From the NCBI RefSeq assembly GCF_004010955.1, contig NZ_CP025227.1:434001-498000 (forward strand): a stretch of 64,000 bases of DNA, in the 5' to 3' direction. This document shows positions 26,888 to 37,774 of the stretch, piece after piece. Both the position numbers and the translations under genes were made by a program. Each line of letters begins with the position of its first letter. Positions within the stretch are counted from its first letter, which is position 1. Under the pieces are notes generated by a model. The model was not told the DNA's origin. It made no database searches and saw only the letters and a list, made by a program, of their open reading frames with translations. This stretch comes from Actinomyces wuliandei. GTDB taxonomy: Bacteria; Actinomycetota; Actinomycetes; Actinomycetales; Actinomycetaceae.

Positions 26888-29800
26888 CTAGGACCGCAGC
26901 TCGCGGAAGTCGAACTGGAAGATGCCCATGGGGACCCAGCTGGCCACGAGGCGGGCACCGGTGTCGGCCCCGTTGTGCCACAGCTCGGACTCGATGACGG
27001 CGCCACCGCCCCCGTCCAGCTCGCTGAGGGCCAGCCGGTGGTGGTCGTTGACGTAGTCGTCAGCACGCTCCAGCGGGTAGAGCTCCAACTCGGAGGCGGG
27101 GACGGGCAGCCTCTCCAGCTGCTCGTCCAGCGCTGCCAGCGGGTCCCCGGAGATGCCGTAGCGGCTGGCCAGCTCGTTGAGGTCGCGTCTGGCCAGGACC
27201 GCGACGAACTCCTCCACCTCGGCGTGGACCTGGCGGCGCAGGGCGGGGTCTCCCCACGGGGCGGGCGCCTGCGGCGAGGTCCCTGCCTGCTCGTCCTCCA
27301 CCCGCTGCTCCTCTGCCCGCAGGCCCTCGACCGCCCCGGCCTGGTCCTGGCTGGCCGGGGGGGCCGAGGGGGGTGTCGCGGCCGTGCTCGTCTGCCTGCC
27401 CGGGTCCGGGCTGTCGATGACGGGGATGACGTCCCAGGGGCCGGGAGCCGAGGAGGCGATGAACGGTGCCCCGTGCTCGTCTGCCTGGGCTCCAGCGGCT
27501 GCCTGGACCGCCCCAGCCTGGGTGGCCTCAGCAGCTGCCGGGGCGCCTGTTCCAGTGTCTGTAATGGTGTCCGGGGTGGGCTGCGGCGGGACTCCCTCCG
27601 CAGCCTCCGGCACTGCGGCCTCTCCTGAGCCGACTGGGCTCTCTGCGCCCTGTGGGGGCTCCAGGCCCCTGGGGTCCCCAACGTCCTGTGGTGCGTCGGT
27701 GTTGGTGACGTCCTGCGCGCCGCCGTCTGTGTCTGCGGGCTCCTGCGGGTCCTGTCCCGGTGCCTGCGCGTCCGCCTGGGAGGGCAGGGGCGGGGCGTGG
27801 GAGGGCTCCACAGGCAGGCGCGTGCGCTGGCCGTCGGTCAGGACGGAGCGACCCAGGTAGTCCCACACGGCCTGTGAGCCCGCGCGCAGCCCCAGGGTGG
27901 CGGTGTCCAGCGCCGCCGCCTGTCCGTCGGGCAGGAAGCAGAGCATGATGCCGGTAGCCTCGCCGGTGGCGGCGTCCCACAGCCGTAGGGTCCCGTCCTC
28001 GGAGCCGGTGAGTATCCGGGTGCCGTCCGGGCTCCACTGCAGGGTGGTGATGCCAAAGCGGTGGCCCTCCAGGCGCAGCACCTCCGTGCCCGCGACCTCG
28101 TCCCAGACCCGCGCGGTGCCGTCGTTGAAGCCGGCCGCGACCCGCTTCCCGTCGGGGCTCCAGGAGAAGGAGCGCAGCATCGCCCCGTCTCCCGTCAGGG
28201 TCACCAGCTCGCCCCCGGTGATGGCGTCCCAGACGTGCCCGACCCCCTCCCTGCTGCCGGTGACGACCCGGGGGCCGCCGCGGGTCCACACCACCTCGCG
28301 CAGCCAGTCGTGGCTGAAGGTGTGGACCGCCTGCCCGGTCGTGGTGTCCCAGATCTGCGCGGTCCCGTCCTGGGAGGCAGTCAGCACGCGGGCGCCGTTG
28401 GGGCTCCATGCCACGGACGTGACGACGTCGTGGTGGCCCTCGAGCCTGAGCACGACCGCGCCGGTGCCCACGTCCCACACCACGGCCAGGTCGAGGCCCA
28501 CGCCGGTGAGCGCCCTGCTGCCGTCGGGGCTCCAGGCGAAGGCGTTGACGGCGGCCGACCGGGCACCCAGCGACCGCTCCAGCCTCCCGGTGGCGGCGTC
28601 CAGGATGGCGACGCTCTCCGAGTAGTAGGAGTCCACGGCCAGGCGTGCGCCGTCCGGGCTCCAGCTGACGGTACTGAGCTCGCTGCTGGTCGCCTCCAGG
28701 TCCACAGCGGCCTCGCCGGTGGTCAGGTCCCAGACTCGGGTGGGGCCGACCGTGGTCCCCACGACGACCCGGGTCCCGTCAGGGCTCCAGGACGCGGTCT
28801 CCACCGAGCACCCGGGGCCGAGCACGGCCAGGGCCTGGCCGGTAGCGGCGTCCCAGACCCGGACGGTGCGGTCGTAGGAGCCGGTGGCCACCCGGGCAGA
28901 GTCAGGGCTCCACGCTAGGGAGCAGGCCCAGGTGTCGTGGCCCGACAGCGCCATCTGCTCCGTTCCCGTCACCGGGTCCCAGACGTGGGCGGTCGCGGCG
29001 CGCAGGTTGTCGGTGAGGACCCGGGTCCCGTCGGGGCTCCAGGCCACCGTGCTGACCAGGTCGGTGCCGGGACTGGTCAGGGACACGACCTCCTCGCCGG
29101 TGACGGCGTCCCACACCCGTGGCAGGGTGCCGTCGAAGGCGGTGATGAGGTGGCGGGAGTCCGGGCTCCAGGCGATGCCGGTCATCGGCTCGACGTCCTC
29201 AATGCCATCAATGTCCCTGGTGCCCTCTGCCCCGGCGGCGCCCTCGACCGCCCCGCCCGATCCGTCCTGGTCCTGCGGGCCGTCCTGTGAGCCTGCGCCG
29301 GCGGGGTGCCCGTCAGGCCGGGCCGCCGACCCGGGCAGGGGGCCGACGTGAAGGAGCCCGGTGCCCGTGGTGACGTCCCACACGCGTGCGGTGCCGTCGT
29401 CGGAGGCGGTGGCGACCCGGGTGCGGTCCGGGCTCCAGGCCACAGCGGTCACCTTGCCGGTGTGCTCCGCCAGCGTGCGGAGGGCCTGGCCGGTGGCTGT
29501 GTCCCAGATGCGGGCCTGGGCGTCGCCGAAGTGGGTGAGCAGGCGGATGGAGTCGGGGCTCCAGGCCAGTGCCCCGCCTACGCCCTCGCCACCGACCTCT
29601 AGGGTGAGGAGGTGGTCCCCGGTGGCGGCGTCCCACACGCGCGCGGTGCGGTCCTCGGAGGAGGTGGCCAGGTGGCTGCCGTCCGGGCTCCAGGCCACGG
29701 CGTTGACGGACATCGAGTGCCCGGTCAGGGCGAAGACCTCGCGACCGGTGGCGACGTCCCACACGCGCGCGGTACCGTCGTGGGACCCTGAGAGGATGCG

Positions 29801-29920
29801 CGAGCCGTCCGGGCTCCAAGCCAGTCCCCACAGCCCGTCGAAGTGGCCGGTGTACAGGGACACCTCGCGCGGGTCAGTAGTCCCAGAGGTAGTCCCAGAG
29901 GTCTCTGATGGCTCAGTCAT
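26888..29920 (-). CDS. 14-repeat WD40 protein with actinobacterial C-terminal domain
   Basis: This 1,010-residue protein starts at ATG 29920; no clear ribosome site precedes it. Fourteen successive WD40 units (WSPDG ... VWD pattern, about residues 20-690) suffice for two seven-bladed propellers. The twelfth unit is degenerate (VVWTRGGPRVV). A Gln/Ala/Pro-rich linker (about 720-895) leads to a compact C-terminal domain of about 110 residues (VEEFVAVLARRDLNELASRYG). There is no kinase, protease or TIR domain and no membrane segment; it probably works as a cytosolic scaffold. It is monocistronic and divergent from gdhA. Confidence 0.85.
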   Translation of the reverse strand: MTEPSETSGTTSGTTDPREVSLYTGHFDGLWGLAWSPDGSRILSGSHDGTARVWDVATGREVFALTGHSMSVNAVAWSPDGSHLATSSEDRTARVWDAATGDHLLTLEVGGEGVGGALAWSPDSIRLLTHFGDAQARIWDTATGQALRTLAEHTGKVTAVAWSPDRTRVATASDDGTARVWDVTTGTGLLHVGPLPGSAARPDGHPAGAGSQDGPQDQDGSGGAVEGAAGAEGTRDIDGIEDVEPMTGIAWSPDSRHLITAFDGTLPRVWDAVTGEEVVSLTSPGTDLVSTVAWSPDGTRVLTDNLRAATAHVWDPVTGTEQMALSGHDTWACSLAWSPDSARVATGSYDRTVRVWDAATGQALAVLGPGCSVETASWSPDGTRVVVGTTVGPTRVWDLTTGEAAVDLEATSSELSTVSWSPDGARLAVDSYYSESVAILDAATGRLERSLGARSAAVNAFAWSPDGSRALTGVGLDLAVVWDVGTGAVVLRLEGHHDVVTSVAWSPNGARVLTASQDGTAQIWDTTTGQAVHTFSHDWLREVVWTRGGPRVVTGSREGVGHVWDAITGGELVTLTGDGAMLRSFSWSPDGKRVAAGFNDGTARVWDEVAGTEVLRLEGHRFGITTLQWSPDGTRILTGSEDGTLRLWDAATGEATGIMLCFLPDGQAAALDTATLGLRAGSQAVWDYLGRSVLTDGQRTRLPVEPSHAPPLPSQADAQAPGQDPQEPADTDGGAQDVTNTDAPQDVGDPRGLEPPQGAESPVGSGEAAVPEAAEGVPPQPTPDTITDTGTGAPAAAEATQAGAVQAAAGAQADEHGAPFIASSAPGPWDVIPVIDSPDPGRQTSTAATPPSAPPASQDQAGAVEGLRAEEQRVEDEQAGTSPQAPAPWGDPALRRQVHAEVEEFVAVLARRDLNELASRYGISGDPLAALDEQLERLPVPASELELYPLERADDYVNDHHRLALSELDGGGGAVIESELWHNGADTGARLVASWVPMGIFQFDFRELRS

Positions 29921-31676
<1,756 letters not shown>

Positions 31677-31894
31677 GGCCTGTGCGGGTCACGTCGGACC
31701 CGCCTGAGCAGGCGCGGGCGCCGCTCCGGTCCGGGGGTGGCGCCCGCTGTGTGCGGAGGAGCCCCCTGAGCCCCCGCTGAGCCCGCGTGCACCCACTCAG
31801 GATGTCTGATCGGGCACCAGGGTCTCGACAGGCATGCACGGTATGGGGTAGTCTCGTGCCCGAACGGGCGACAGAGACGTCAGGAGGTGGGACC

Positions 31895-32665
31895 ATGGAT
31901 GCCAGCAGCAGGCACCGTCTCATCGTCGAGCAGGTGGAGTCCGTCGGCCGTGTCGTTGTCACCGAGCTGGCTCAGCGCCTTGACGTCACTCCTGAGACCA
32001 TCCGCCGGGACCTGACTGCACTGGACCGCTCCGGCGCGCTGCGCAAGGTCCACGGCGGGGCTGTGCCCGCCTCCGCCCTCGCCCTGCCCGAGACCGGCGT
32101 CAGTCACCGTGAGCGTCTCAACACGGCAGCCAAGAACGCGATCGCCCGGGCGGTGCTGGGGCACCTGGACCTGGCCCCGGGCACCTCGGTGCTTGTCGAC
32201 GCCGGGACCACCACGGGGACGCTGGCCCGCCTCCTGCCCGAGGACCGTGACCTGACCGTTCTCACCAACTCGGTCCTCACAGCCGCCCACCTGGCCTCTC
32301 GTGGCGGGATGACGGTGCGGATGCTGGGCGGCCACGTACGTGGCCTGACTCAGGCCGCCGTGGGCCCCGAGGCCCTGGCGACCCTGTCCGCCCTGAGGGT
32401 TGACCTCGCCCTCATGGGGACCAACGGGATCAGTCCCACCCACGGGCTGTCCACGCCCGACCCTGACGAGGCCACGGTCAAGGCGGCCATGGTCGGTGCC
32501 GCCCGCTACGTCGCGGTCCTGGCGGACTCCACCAAGATCGGCCAGGAGCACCTGGTCTCCTTTGCTGCCCTGGATGACGTCAACCTCATCGTCACCGACG
32601 CCGAGCCGCCCCCGGCACTGTCCACCCAGCTCACCACTACCGGAACAGAGGTCCTGCTCGCATGA
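31895..32665 (+). CDS. DeoR-family transcriptional regulator of the fructose operon
   Basis: This 256-residue protein starts at ATG 31895 with CAGGAGGTGG upstream. The N-terminal helix-turn-helix carries the DeoR signature (VTELAQRLDVTPETIRRDL then ALRKVHGGA). The C-terminal part is the sugar-phosphate-sensing DeoRC fold (VDAGTTTGTLA, GTNGISPTHGLSTPD). It overlaps fruK by 4 bases (ATGA), so it heads the fruK-fruA operon and very likely represses it, with a phosphorylated fructose as inducer (inference from family). A 7-bp inverted repeat (31811-31817 with 31856-31862, CGGGCAC/GTGCCCG) in the leader is a candidate operator. Confidence 0.88.
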   Translation: MDASSRHRLIVEQVESVGRVVVTELAQRLDVTPETIRRDLTALDRSGALRKVHGGAVPASALALPETGVSHRERLNTAAKNAIARAVLGHLDLAPGTSVLVDAGTTTGTLARLLPEDRDLTVLTNSVLTAAHLASRGGMTVRMLGGHVRGLTQAAVGPEALATLSALRVDLALMGTNGISPTHGLSTPDPDEATVKAAMVGAARYVAVLADSTKIGQEHLVSFAALDDVNLIVTDAEPPPALSTQLTTTGTEVLLA

Positions 32666-33678
32666 TCCTGACACTCACCCCCAACCCCTCGCTGGACCGC
32701 ACCGTCACCCTGCCGGGCCCCCTGCAGCGGGGCGCGGTCAACCGGCTGGAGACCGTCACCGTGGAGCCCGGCGGCAAGGGCGTCAACGTCGCGCGGGTCC
32801 TGGCCTGCTCGGGGCAGGCCGCCACCGCCCTGCTCCCGGCGGCCGGGCACGACCCGCTCCTGGGTGCCATCGCGGACCTCGCCCTGCCGGGGCTGACGGC
32901 GCTGCCCGTGAGCGTCGGCGCGGCCGCGCGTGTCAACACCGCCGTCACCGAGCCCGACGGCACCACCACCAAGATCAACGAGCCCGGTGCCGGGCTGGCC
33001 CCCCAGGAGGTGGAGGCCGTCGAGCAGGCCCTCCTGGCGGCCCTGGGGGGTAGCGCCCCAGGCTTGCCGGAGTCCTCTAACGGGCCAGGCGCGGGGGAGC
33101 CGTCCTGGGCCGTCCTGTCCGGCTCGCTGCCCCCTGGCGTCCCGGTGGACTGGTACGCCCACCTGGTGGACCTCCTGCGGCCCCTGGGGGTGCGTATCGC
33201 CGTGGACACCTCTGACGCCCCCCTGGCGGCCCTGGCTGCGGCCCTGCCGGGCAGCGCCCCCGACCTCATCAAGCCCAACGGGGAGGAGCTCGCCCAGCTG
33301 GCAGGCACCGGGGCCACTGACCTGGAGGAGGCCGCCGTCGCCGGGGACCTCGCCCCGGTGGCCGCCGCTGCCCGGGTCCTCGTGGAGCTGGGTGTCGGCG
33401 CGGTCATGGCCACCCTGGGGCCCGCCGGTGCCGTCCTGGTCACCCCCGAGGGAGCCTGGCACGCCACCGCCCCCGAGGTGCCCGTGGTCTCCACCGTGGG
33501 GGCGGGGGACTCCTCCGTGGCGGGCTACGTGCTGGCCGACGTCCAGGGCGGGGACGAGGCGCAGCGGCTGCGTACCGCCATGGCCTACGGCTCCGCCGCC
33601 GCCTCCCTTCCGGGGACCGCCCTGCCCGTTCCCTCCGACCTGCCGCAGGAGCCCGCCCGCGTGACCCCCCTGACCTGA
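32662..33678 (+). CDS. fruK: 1-phosphofructokinase (PfkB family)
   Basis: This 338-residue kinase converts fructose 1-phosphate to fructose 1,6-bisphosphate. The start overlaps the regulator stop. PfkB hallmarks are MILTLTPNPSLDRTV, the EPGGKGVNVARVL substrate loop, KPNGEEL and the C-terminal catalytic STVGAGDSSVAGYV with the base Asp. Slightly longer than average (usually about 310) because of a Gly/Pro insert near residues 128-145. It sits between DeoR and EIIABC, which supports fructose-1-P as substrate. Confidence 0.92.
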   Translation: MILTLTPNPSLDRTVTLPGPLQRGAVNRLETVTVEPGGKGVNVARVLACSGQAATALLPAAGHDPLLGAIADLALPGLTALPVSVGAAARVNTAVTEPDGTTTKINEPGAGLAPQEVEAVEQALLAALGGSAPGLPESSNGPGAGEPSWAVLSGSLPPGVPVDWYAHLVDLLRPLGVRIAVDTSDAPLAALAAALPGSAPDLIKPNGEELAQLAGTGATDLEEAAVAGDLAPVAAAARVLVELGVGAVMATLGPAGAVLVTPEGAWHATAPEVPVVSTVGAGDSSVAGYVLADVQGGDEAQRLRTAMAYGSAAASLPGTALPVPSDLPQEPARVTPLT

Positions 33679-33720
33679 TCCGCCGACCAGCCAGCCCAGC
33701 GTCCGGCTGCCCGCCCAGCC

Positions 33721-33771
33721 CTGTGCTGACCCGCCGCCGACCACCCCTGTGCTGACCCGCCGCCGACCACC
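33721..33771. repeat. tandem 25-base direct repeat between fruK and fruA
   Basis: Positions 33721-33745 and 33747-33771 are identical copies (CTGTGCTGACCC...) with a 26-base period, inside a CCGCCGACC-rich leader. Probably simple slippage sequence. Confidence 0.7.
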
Positions 33772-33838
33772 GCCGACACGAACTGCCCGCCGACCTCGTA
33801 CCCGCGAGGCGGACCCACTCGGAACACAAGGAAGACCC

Positions 33839-35977
33839 ATGACCGAGACGACCCCGCTTATCATCCCCGAGCTGGTGGCGCTGGACGCCAGTGCCGGCCC
33901 CGGCAAGGAGGATGTCATCGACTTCCTGGCGCGCACGGTCGCCAGCGCCGGACGCGCCGCCAGCCCCGACGGCCTGGCCACCGACGCCAGGGCGCGTGAG
34001 GCCACCGCACCCACCGGTATCCCCGGTGGCATCGCCATCCCGCACTGCCGCAGCCCCCACGTCCTGGCTCCCAGCCTGGGCTTTGCCCGCCTGACCGAGG
34101 GTGTGGACTTCGGGGCGGCTGACGGGCAGGCGGCCGACCTGGTCTTCATGATCGCCGCCCCCGACGGCGCTGACGACGTCCACCTCCAGCTCCTGGCCAA
34201 GCTCGCCCGGGGCCTCATGCAGACGGAGTTCACCGACGCGCTGCGTGCCGCCTCCAGCGCAGAGGAGGCCGCACGCGTCGTCACCCAGCAGGTCCAGCCC
34301 GAGCTGCTGGAGGACACTGAGGGCGCCGGTGACAAGGATACGGGAACGGCTGAGGGCTCTGCTGGCTCCGCCGAGGCGGCCGACGCTGCTGGTGACGCTG
34401 CCAACGGCGCGGATGACGCTGCTGGCAGCGCAGGAGCAGGCGAGGCTGGGGCGGCAGGCACCGTCATCGTGGGCGTGTCCTCCTGCCCCACCGGTATCGC
34501 CCACACCTTCATGGCCGCAGAGGCGCTGGAGCAGGCGGGCAAGGACCGTGGTGTCACCGTGGCCATCGAGGGGCAGGGCTCGGGCAGGATCGACGCCCTC
34601 GACCCTGCCCTCATCGAGAGGGCCAGCGCCGTCATCTTCGCCCACGACCTGCCGGTCAAGGGGCGTGAGCGCTTCGCTGGCAAGCCGGTGGTCGACGTCG
34701 GCGTCAAGGCTGCCGTCAACGACGCAGGCTCCCTGGTGGACCAGGCCCTGGCTGCCATCGACGACCCGCAGGCGGCCCGGGTGCAGGCCGGCGGCGGCGA
34801 GGACGCCGCTGACAGCAGCGAGGAGGGCAGCGAGCACTGGGCCCGCCGCCTCCAGCGCTCCGTCATGACCGGGGTGTCCTACATGATCCCCTTTGTGGCC
34901 GCAGGCGGTCTGCTCATCGCCCTGGGCTTCCTCTTCGGCGGCTACGACATCACCGAGACGGCGGAGAACATCGTCACCGGCTCCAGCCTGTGGAACCTCC
35001 CGGACCTGAGCAGCGCCGACCTCGCCGCGCCCAACGCCCTGGGAGGGTCCGCACTGGCGGCCTACATCGGGGCGGTCCTGTTCACGATCGGCAACGCGGC
35101 CATGGGGTTCCTCGTACCCGCCCTGGCCGGGTACGTCGCCTTCGGGCTGGCCGGGCGGCCCGGCATCGCTCCCGGCTTCGCCATGGGCGCGGTGGCTGTC
35201 GCGGTTGACTCCGGGTTCATCGGAGGCCTCATCGGAGGCATCATCGCCGGCTACGTGGCCGCCTGGCTGGCCGGGCTGGACGTCCCCCGGTGGCTGCGGG
35301 GCCTCATGCCCGTCGTCGTCATCCCCCTGGGCACCACCCTGGTCGTGGGCGCGCTCATGTACATGGTCCTGGGCCGCCCCCTGGCCTCCCTCATGAACGC
35401 TCTCCAGGACGGGCTGACCTCCATGTCCGGCGGGGGCTCCGCAGTCCTCCTGGGCGTCATCCTGGGGCTCATGATGTGCTTCGACCTGGGCGGGCCGGTC
35501 AACAAGGCGGCCTACCTCTTCGCCACCGCCGGGCTGTCCGCCGCCACGGACGCCTCTTACGAGATCATGGCCGCAGTCATGGCGGCAGGCATGGTCCCGC
35601 CCCTGGCCATGTCGGCGGCGACCTTCCTGCGCCGCAGGCTGTTCACCGAGGCGGAGGCTGAGAACGGCCGCAGCGCCTGGCTGCTGGGACTGTCCTTCAT
35701 CTCCGAGGGCGCGATCCCCTTCGCCGCGGCCGACCCGCTGCGCGTCATCCCCGCCACCATGGCCGGGGGCGCGGTGACCGGCGCCCTGACCATGGCGCTG
35801 GGCGTGGGCTCACGCGCCCCGCACGGCGGCGTGTTCGTGGCCTTCGCCATCAACAACTTCCTGGGCTTCGTCCTGGCGATCCTGGCCGGGACGGTCGTGA
35901 CCACCGCGCTGGTCGTCCTCCTCAAGGGGCTGAGGCAGTCCTCGCAGGCACCCGCCGCAGCTGCTGTGGCCGCCTGA
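33839..35977 (+). CDS. fruA: PTS fructose transporter subunit IIABC
   Basis: This 712-residue protein starts at ATG 33839 with AAGGAAG upstream. Domains run EIIA (residues 1-150; phospho-His69 in AIPHCRSPHV), an Ala/Glu-rich linker, EIIB (about 208-310; phospho-Cys216 in VSSCPTGIAHT) and EIIC (about 338-700; eight or more TM helices starting VMTGVSYMIPFVAAGGLL). It imports fructose and releases fructose 1-phosphate to the cytoplasm for FruK. EI and HPr are not in this window. Confidence 0.95.
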   Translation: MTETTPLIIPELVALDASAGPGKEDVIDFLARTVASAGRAASPDGLATDARAREATAPTGIPGGIAIPHCRSPHVLAPSLGFARLTEGVDFGAADGQAADLVFMIAAPDGADDVHLQLLAKLARGLMQTEFTDALRAASSAEEAARVVTQQVQPELLEDTEGAGDKDTGTAEGSAGSAEAADAAGDAANGADDAAGSAGAGEAGAAGTVIVGVSSCPTGIAHTFMAAEALEQAGKDRGVTVAIEGQGSGRIDALDPALIERASAVIFAHDLPVKGRERFAGKPVVDVGVKAAVNDAGSLVDQALAAIDDPQAARVQAGGGEDAADSSEEGSEHWARRLQRSVMTGVSYMIPFVAAGGLLIALGFLFGGYDITETAENIVTGSSLWNLPDLSSADLAAPNALGGSALAAYIGAVLFTIGNAAMGFLVPALAGYVAFGLAGRPGIAPGFAMGAVAVAVDSGFIGGLIGGIIAGYVAAWLAGLDVPRWLRGLMPVVVIPLGTTLVVGALMYMVLGRPLASLMNALQDGLTSMSGGGSAVLLGVILGLMMCFDLGGPVNKAAYLFATAGLSAATDASYEIMAAVMAAGMVPPLAMSAATFLRRRLFTEAEAENGRSAWLLGLSFISEGAIPFAAADPLRVIPATMAGGAVTGALTMALGVGSRAPHGGVFVAFAINNFLGFVLAILAGTVVTTALVVLLKGLRQSSQAPAAAAVAA

Positions 35978-35999
35978 GCCCGGCTGCGCCCCACCCCAC

Positions 36000-36087
36000 A
36001 GAACGTACCTCCCCCTCGTTGGTCCTCCTCGCGGGTTTCTTGTCAGGAACCTGCCCACAGGCGTTCCGCGAGGAGGAGGTACGTTCT
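36000..36087. terminator. long bulged hairpin between fruA and the sugar-acid kinase
   Basis: A 22-bp stem in two blocks: 36000-36010 pairs with 36077-36087 and 36024-36034 pairs with 36066-36076, with a 13-base bulge on the left side only and a 31-base loop. It begins 23 bases after the fruA stop and ends 98 bases before the next start. It could terminate the fructose operon or act as a leader structure for the following one. Confidence 0.5.
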
Positions 36088-36184
36088 ATGCTGGAGGTGC
36101 CCCAGAGCCGGTGCTGCCTGTGGGGTCCTGCGGGTCCACGGGTGTCGGCACGTGAGGGGTGCCCGTGTCGCAAAGGAGCGAGAC

Positions 36185-37669
36185 ATGACGAAGTGTGCCC
36201 ACCCAGCCAGTCCGGACCGTCGTCCAGCCGGGTCTCCGGCTGACTCAGCCCCGGTGGGGCTGGCGGACCTCACCCGGGGCCTGCCCGACGGGCCGCCCGT
36301 GGAGGCGACTGCGGTTGCCGCCCGGCTCACCCGCGCCCTGGTGGTCCTGGACGACGACCCCACCGGCACCCAGTCCGTCGCGGGCCTGCCCGTGGTGACC
36401 CGCTGGGAGGAGGCTGACCTCGCCTGGGCGCTGGGCACGGGGGCGCCCGCCGTCTACGTCATGACCAACTCCCGCTCCCTCGACCCGGCAGACGCCCAGC
36501 GGGTCAACCGGGAGGCAGTCACGTCCGCGCTGGCCGCCTCCCAGGCCACCGGCCGCCCAGTCACCTTCGTCTCCCGCTCCGACTCCACCCTGCGCGGCCA
36601 CTTCCCCCTGGAGCCGGACACGATCGCCGAGCAGCTGGAGAAGGCTGGCACGCCGGTGGACGGCATCGTCCTGTCGCCCGCCTTCCCGGACGCCGGGCGC
36701 GTCACCGTCCACGGCGTCCACTACGCGGGGTCACCGGGCACCGGGTTCGTCCCCGTGGGGGACACCGAGTTCGCCGGGGACGCGACCTTCGGCTACCACT
36801 CCTCCAGCCTGCCCCAGTGGGTGGAGGAGAAGACCGGGGGCGCGGTGAGGGCCTCCTCGGTCCCGGTGGCGGACCTGGAGGTCCTGCGCGGCGACGAGGG
36901 CGCCGTCGTGGACACCCTCACGTCCCTTGGCGGGCGGCAGCCGGTGGCCGTGGACTGCGTGGAGGAGAACGACCTGCGCCTGCTGGCCCGAGCCCTCCAG
37001 CGCGCTGAGGAGGCAGGCTCCACCTTCGTCTACCGGGTGGGGCCGCCCTTCGTGCGTGCCCGTATCGGCCAGGAGCCCCACCCGCCGCTGACCGCCAGCC
37101 AGGCCCGCCCCACCGAGACCGCCCCTGACACCGACGCTGCGGGCGGGCTGGTGGTCGTGGGCTCCCACGTGGGGCTCACCGGTCGGCAGGTCGAGGCCCT
37201 GCGCACTGCCACGGGCACCCCCGAGGTGGTCCTGGACGTCCCCACGGTGCTGCGTGCCCGGGACCGTGACGCCCACGTCGCCCAGGTCGCCTCCCAGGCC
37301 GCCGCCGCCCTGGGAGAGGGCAGCGTCGTGGTACGTCGCGGCGGGGCGTTCGTGCCCGGCCGCGACGCGCAGGAGTCCCTGGCCTTCGCCCGGGCCGTCT
37401 CCGACGCCGTGGTCGAGGTGGTCCAGCAGGTGGTGGCCCGGCGCTGCCCGCGCTTCGTCATCGCCAAGGGCGGTATCACCTCCTCCGACGTGGCCAGCCG
37501 CGGCCTGGGCATCCGCCGGGCGCTGGTGCGCGGCCCGATGCTGCCCGGCATCGTCTCCCTGTGGGAGCCCCAGGACGGCCCCGCCGCAGGCGTGCCCTAC
37601 ATCGTCTTCGCCGGCAACGTGGGCGACGACGACTCCCTGGCCCAGGTCGTCTCCGTCCTGAGCGCCTGA
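36185..37669 (+). CDS. otnK: four-carbon acid sugar kinase (OtnK/DUF1537 family)
   Basis: This 494-residue protein starts at ATG 36185 with AAGGAG upstream. The N-terminal domain contains VVLDDDPTGTQSVAGL, SRSDSTLRGH and LSPAFPDAGRVTV. The C-terminal nucleotide-binding domain contains VVGSHVGLTGRQVE and FVIAKGGITSSDVASRGLGI. These are the DUF1537 signatures of kinases that phosphorylate 3-keto-tetronates (or D-threonate). Followed directly by the matching dehydrogenase and a GntP permease, it probably phosphorylates a 3-oxo four-carbon acid; whether the substrate is a threonate or an erythronate cannot be told. Confidence 0.88.
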   Translation: MTKCAHPASPDRRPAGSPADSAPVGLADLTRGLPDGPPVEATAVAARLTRALVVLDDDPTGTQSVAGLPVVTRWEEADLAWALGTGAPAVYVMTNSRSLDPADAQRVNREAVTSALAASQATGRPVTFVSRSDSTLRGHFPLEPDTIAEQLEKAGTPVDGIVLSPAFPDAGRVTVHGVHYAGSPGTGFVPVGDTEFAGDATFGYHSSSLPQWVEEKTGGAVRASSVPVADLEVLRGDEGAVVDTLTSLGGRQPVAVDCVEENDLRLLARALQRAEEAGSTFVYRVGPPFVRARIGQEPHPPLTASQARPTETAPDTDAAGGLVVVGSHVGLTGRQVEALRTATGTPEVVLDVPTVLRARDRDAHVAQVASQAAAALGEGSVVVRRGGAFVPGRDAQESLAFARAVSDAVVEVVQQVVARRCPRFVIAKGGITSSDVASRGLGIRRALVRGPMLPGIVSLWEPQDGPAAGVPYIVFAGNVGDDDSLAQVVSVLSA

Positions 37670-37774
37670 GCCGCTGCCCCTGTGGCATCACCCCCTGTGA
37701 CATCACCGACACCACCGAACCAGCACCACCGACGCTTCCTGCCAGCCTGCCCGCAACGACCTCAGGAGACCACC

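Noticed and set aside
31714..31747. G/C hairpin after gdhA as terminator
   Set aside because: Stem of only 9 bp with a 16-base loop and no T-run; mentioned with gdhA but not called separately.
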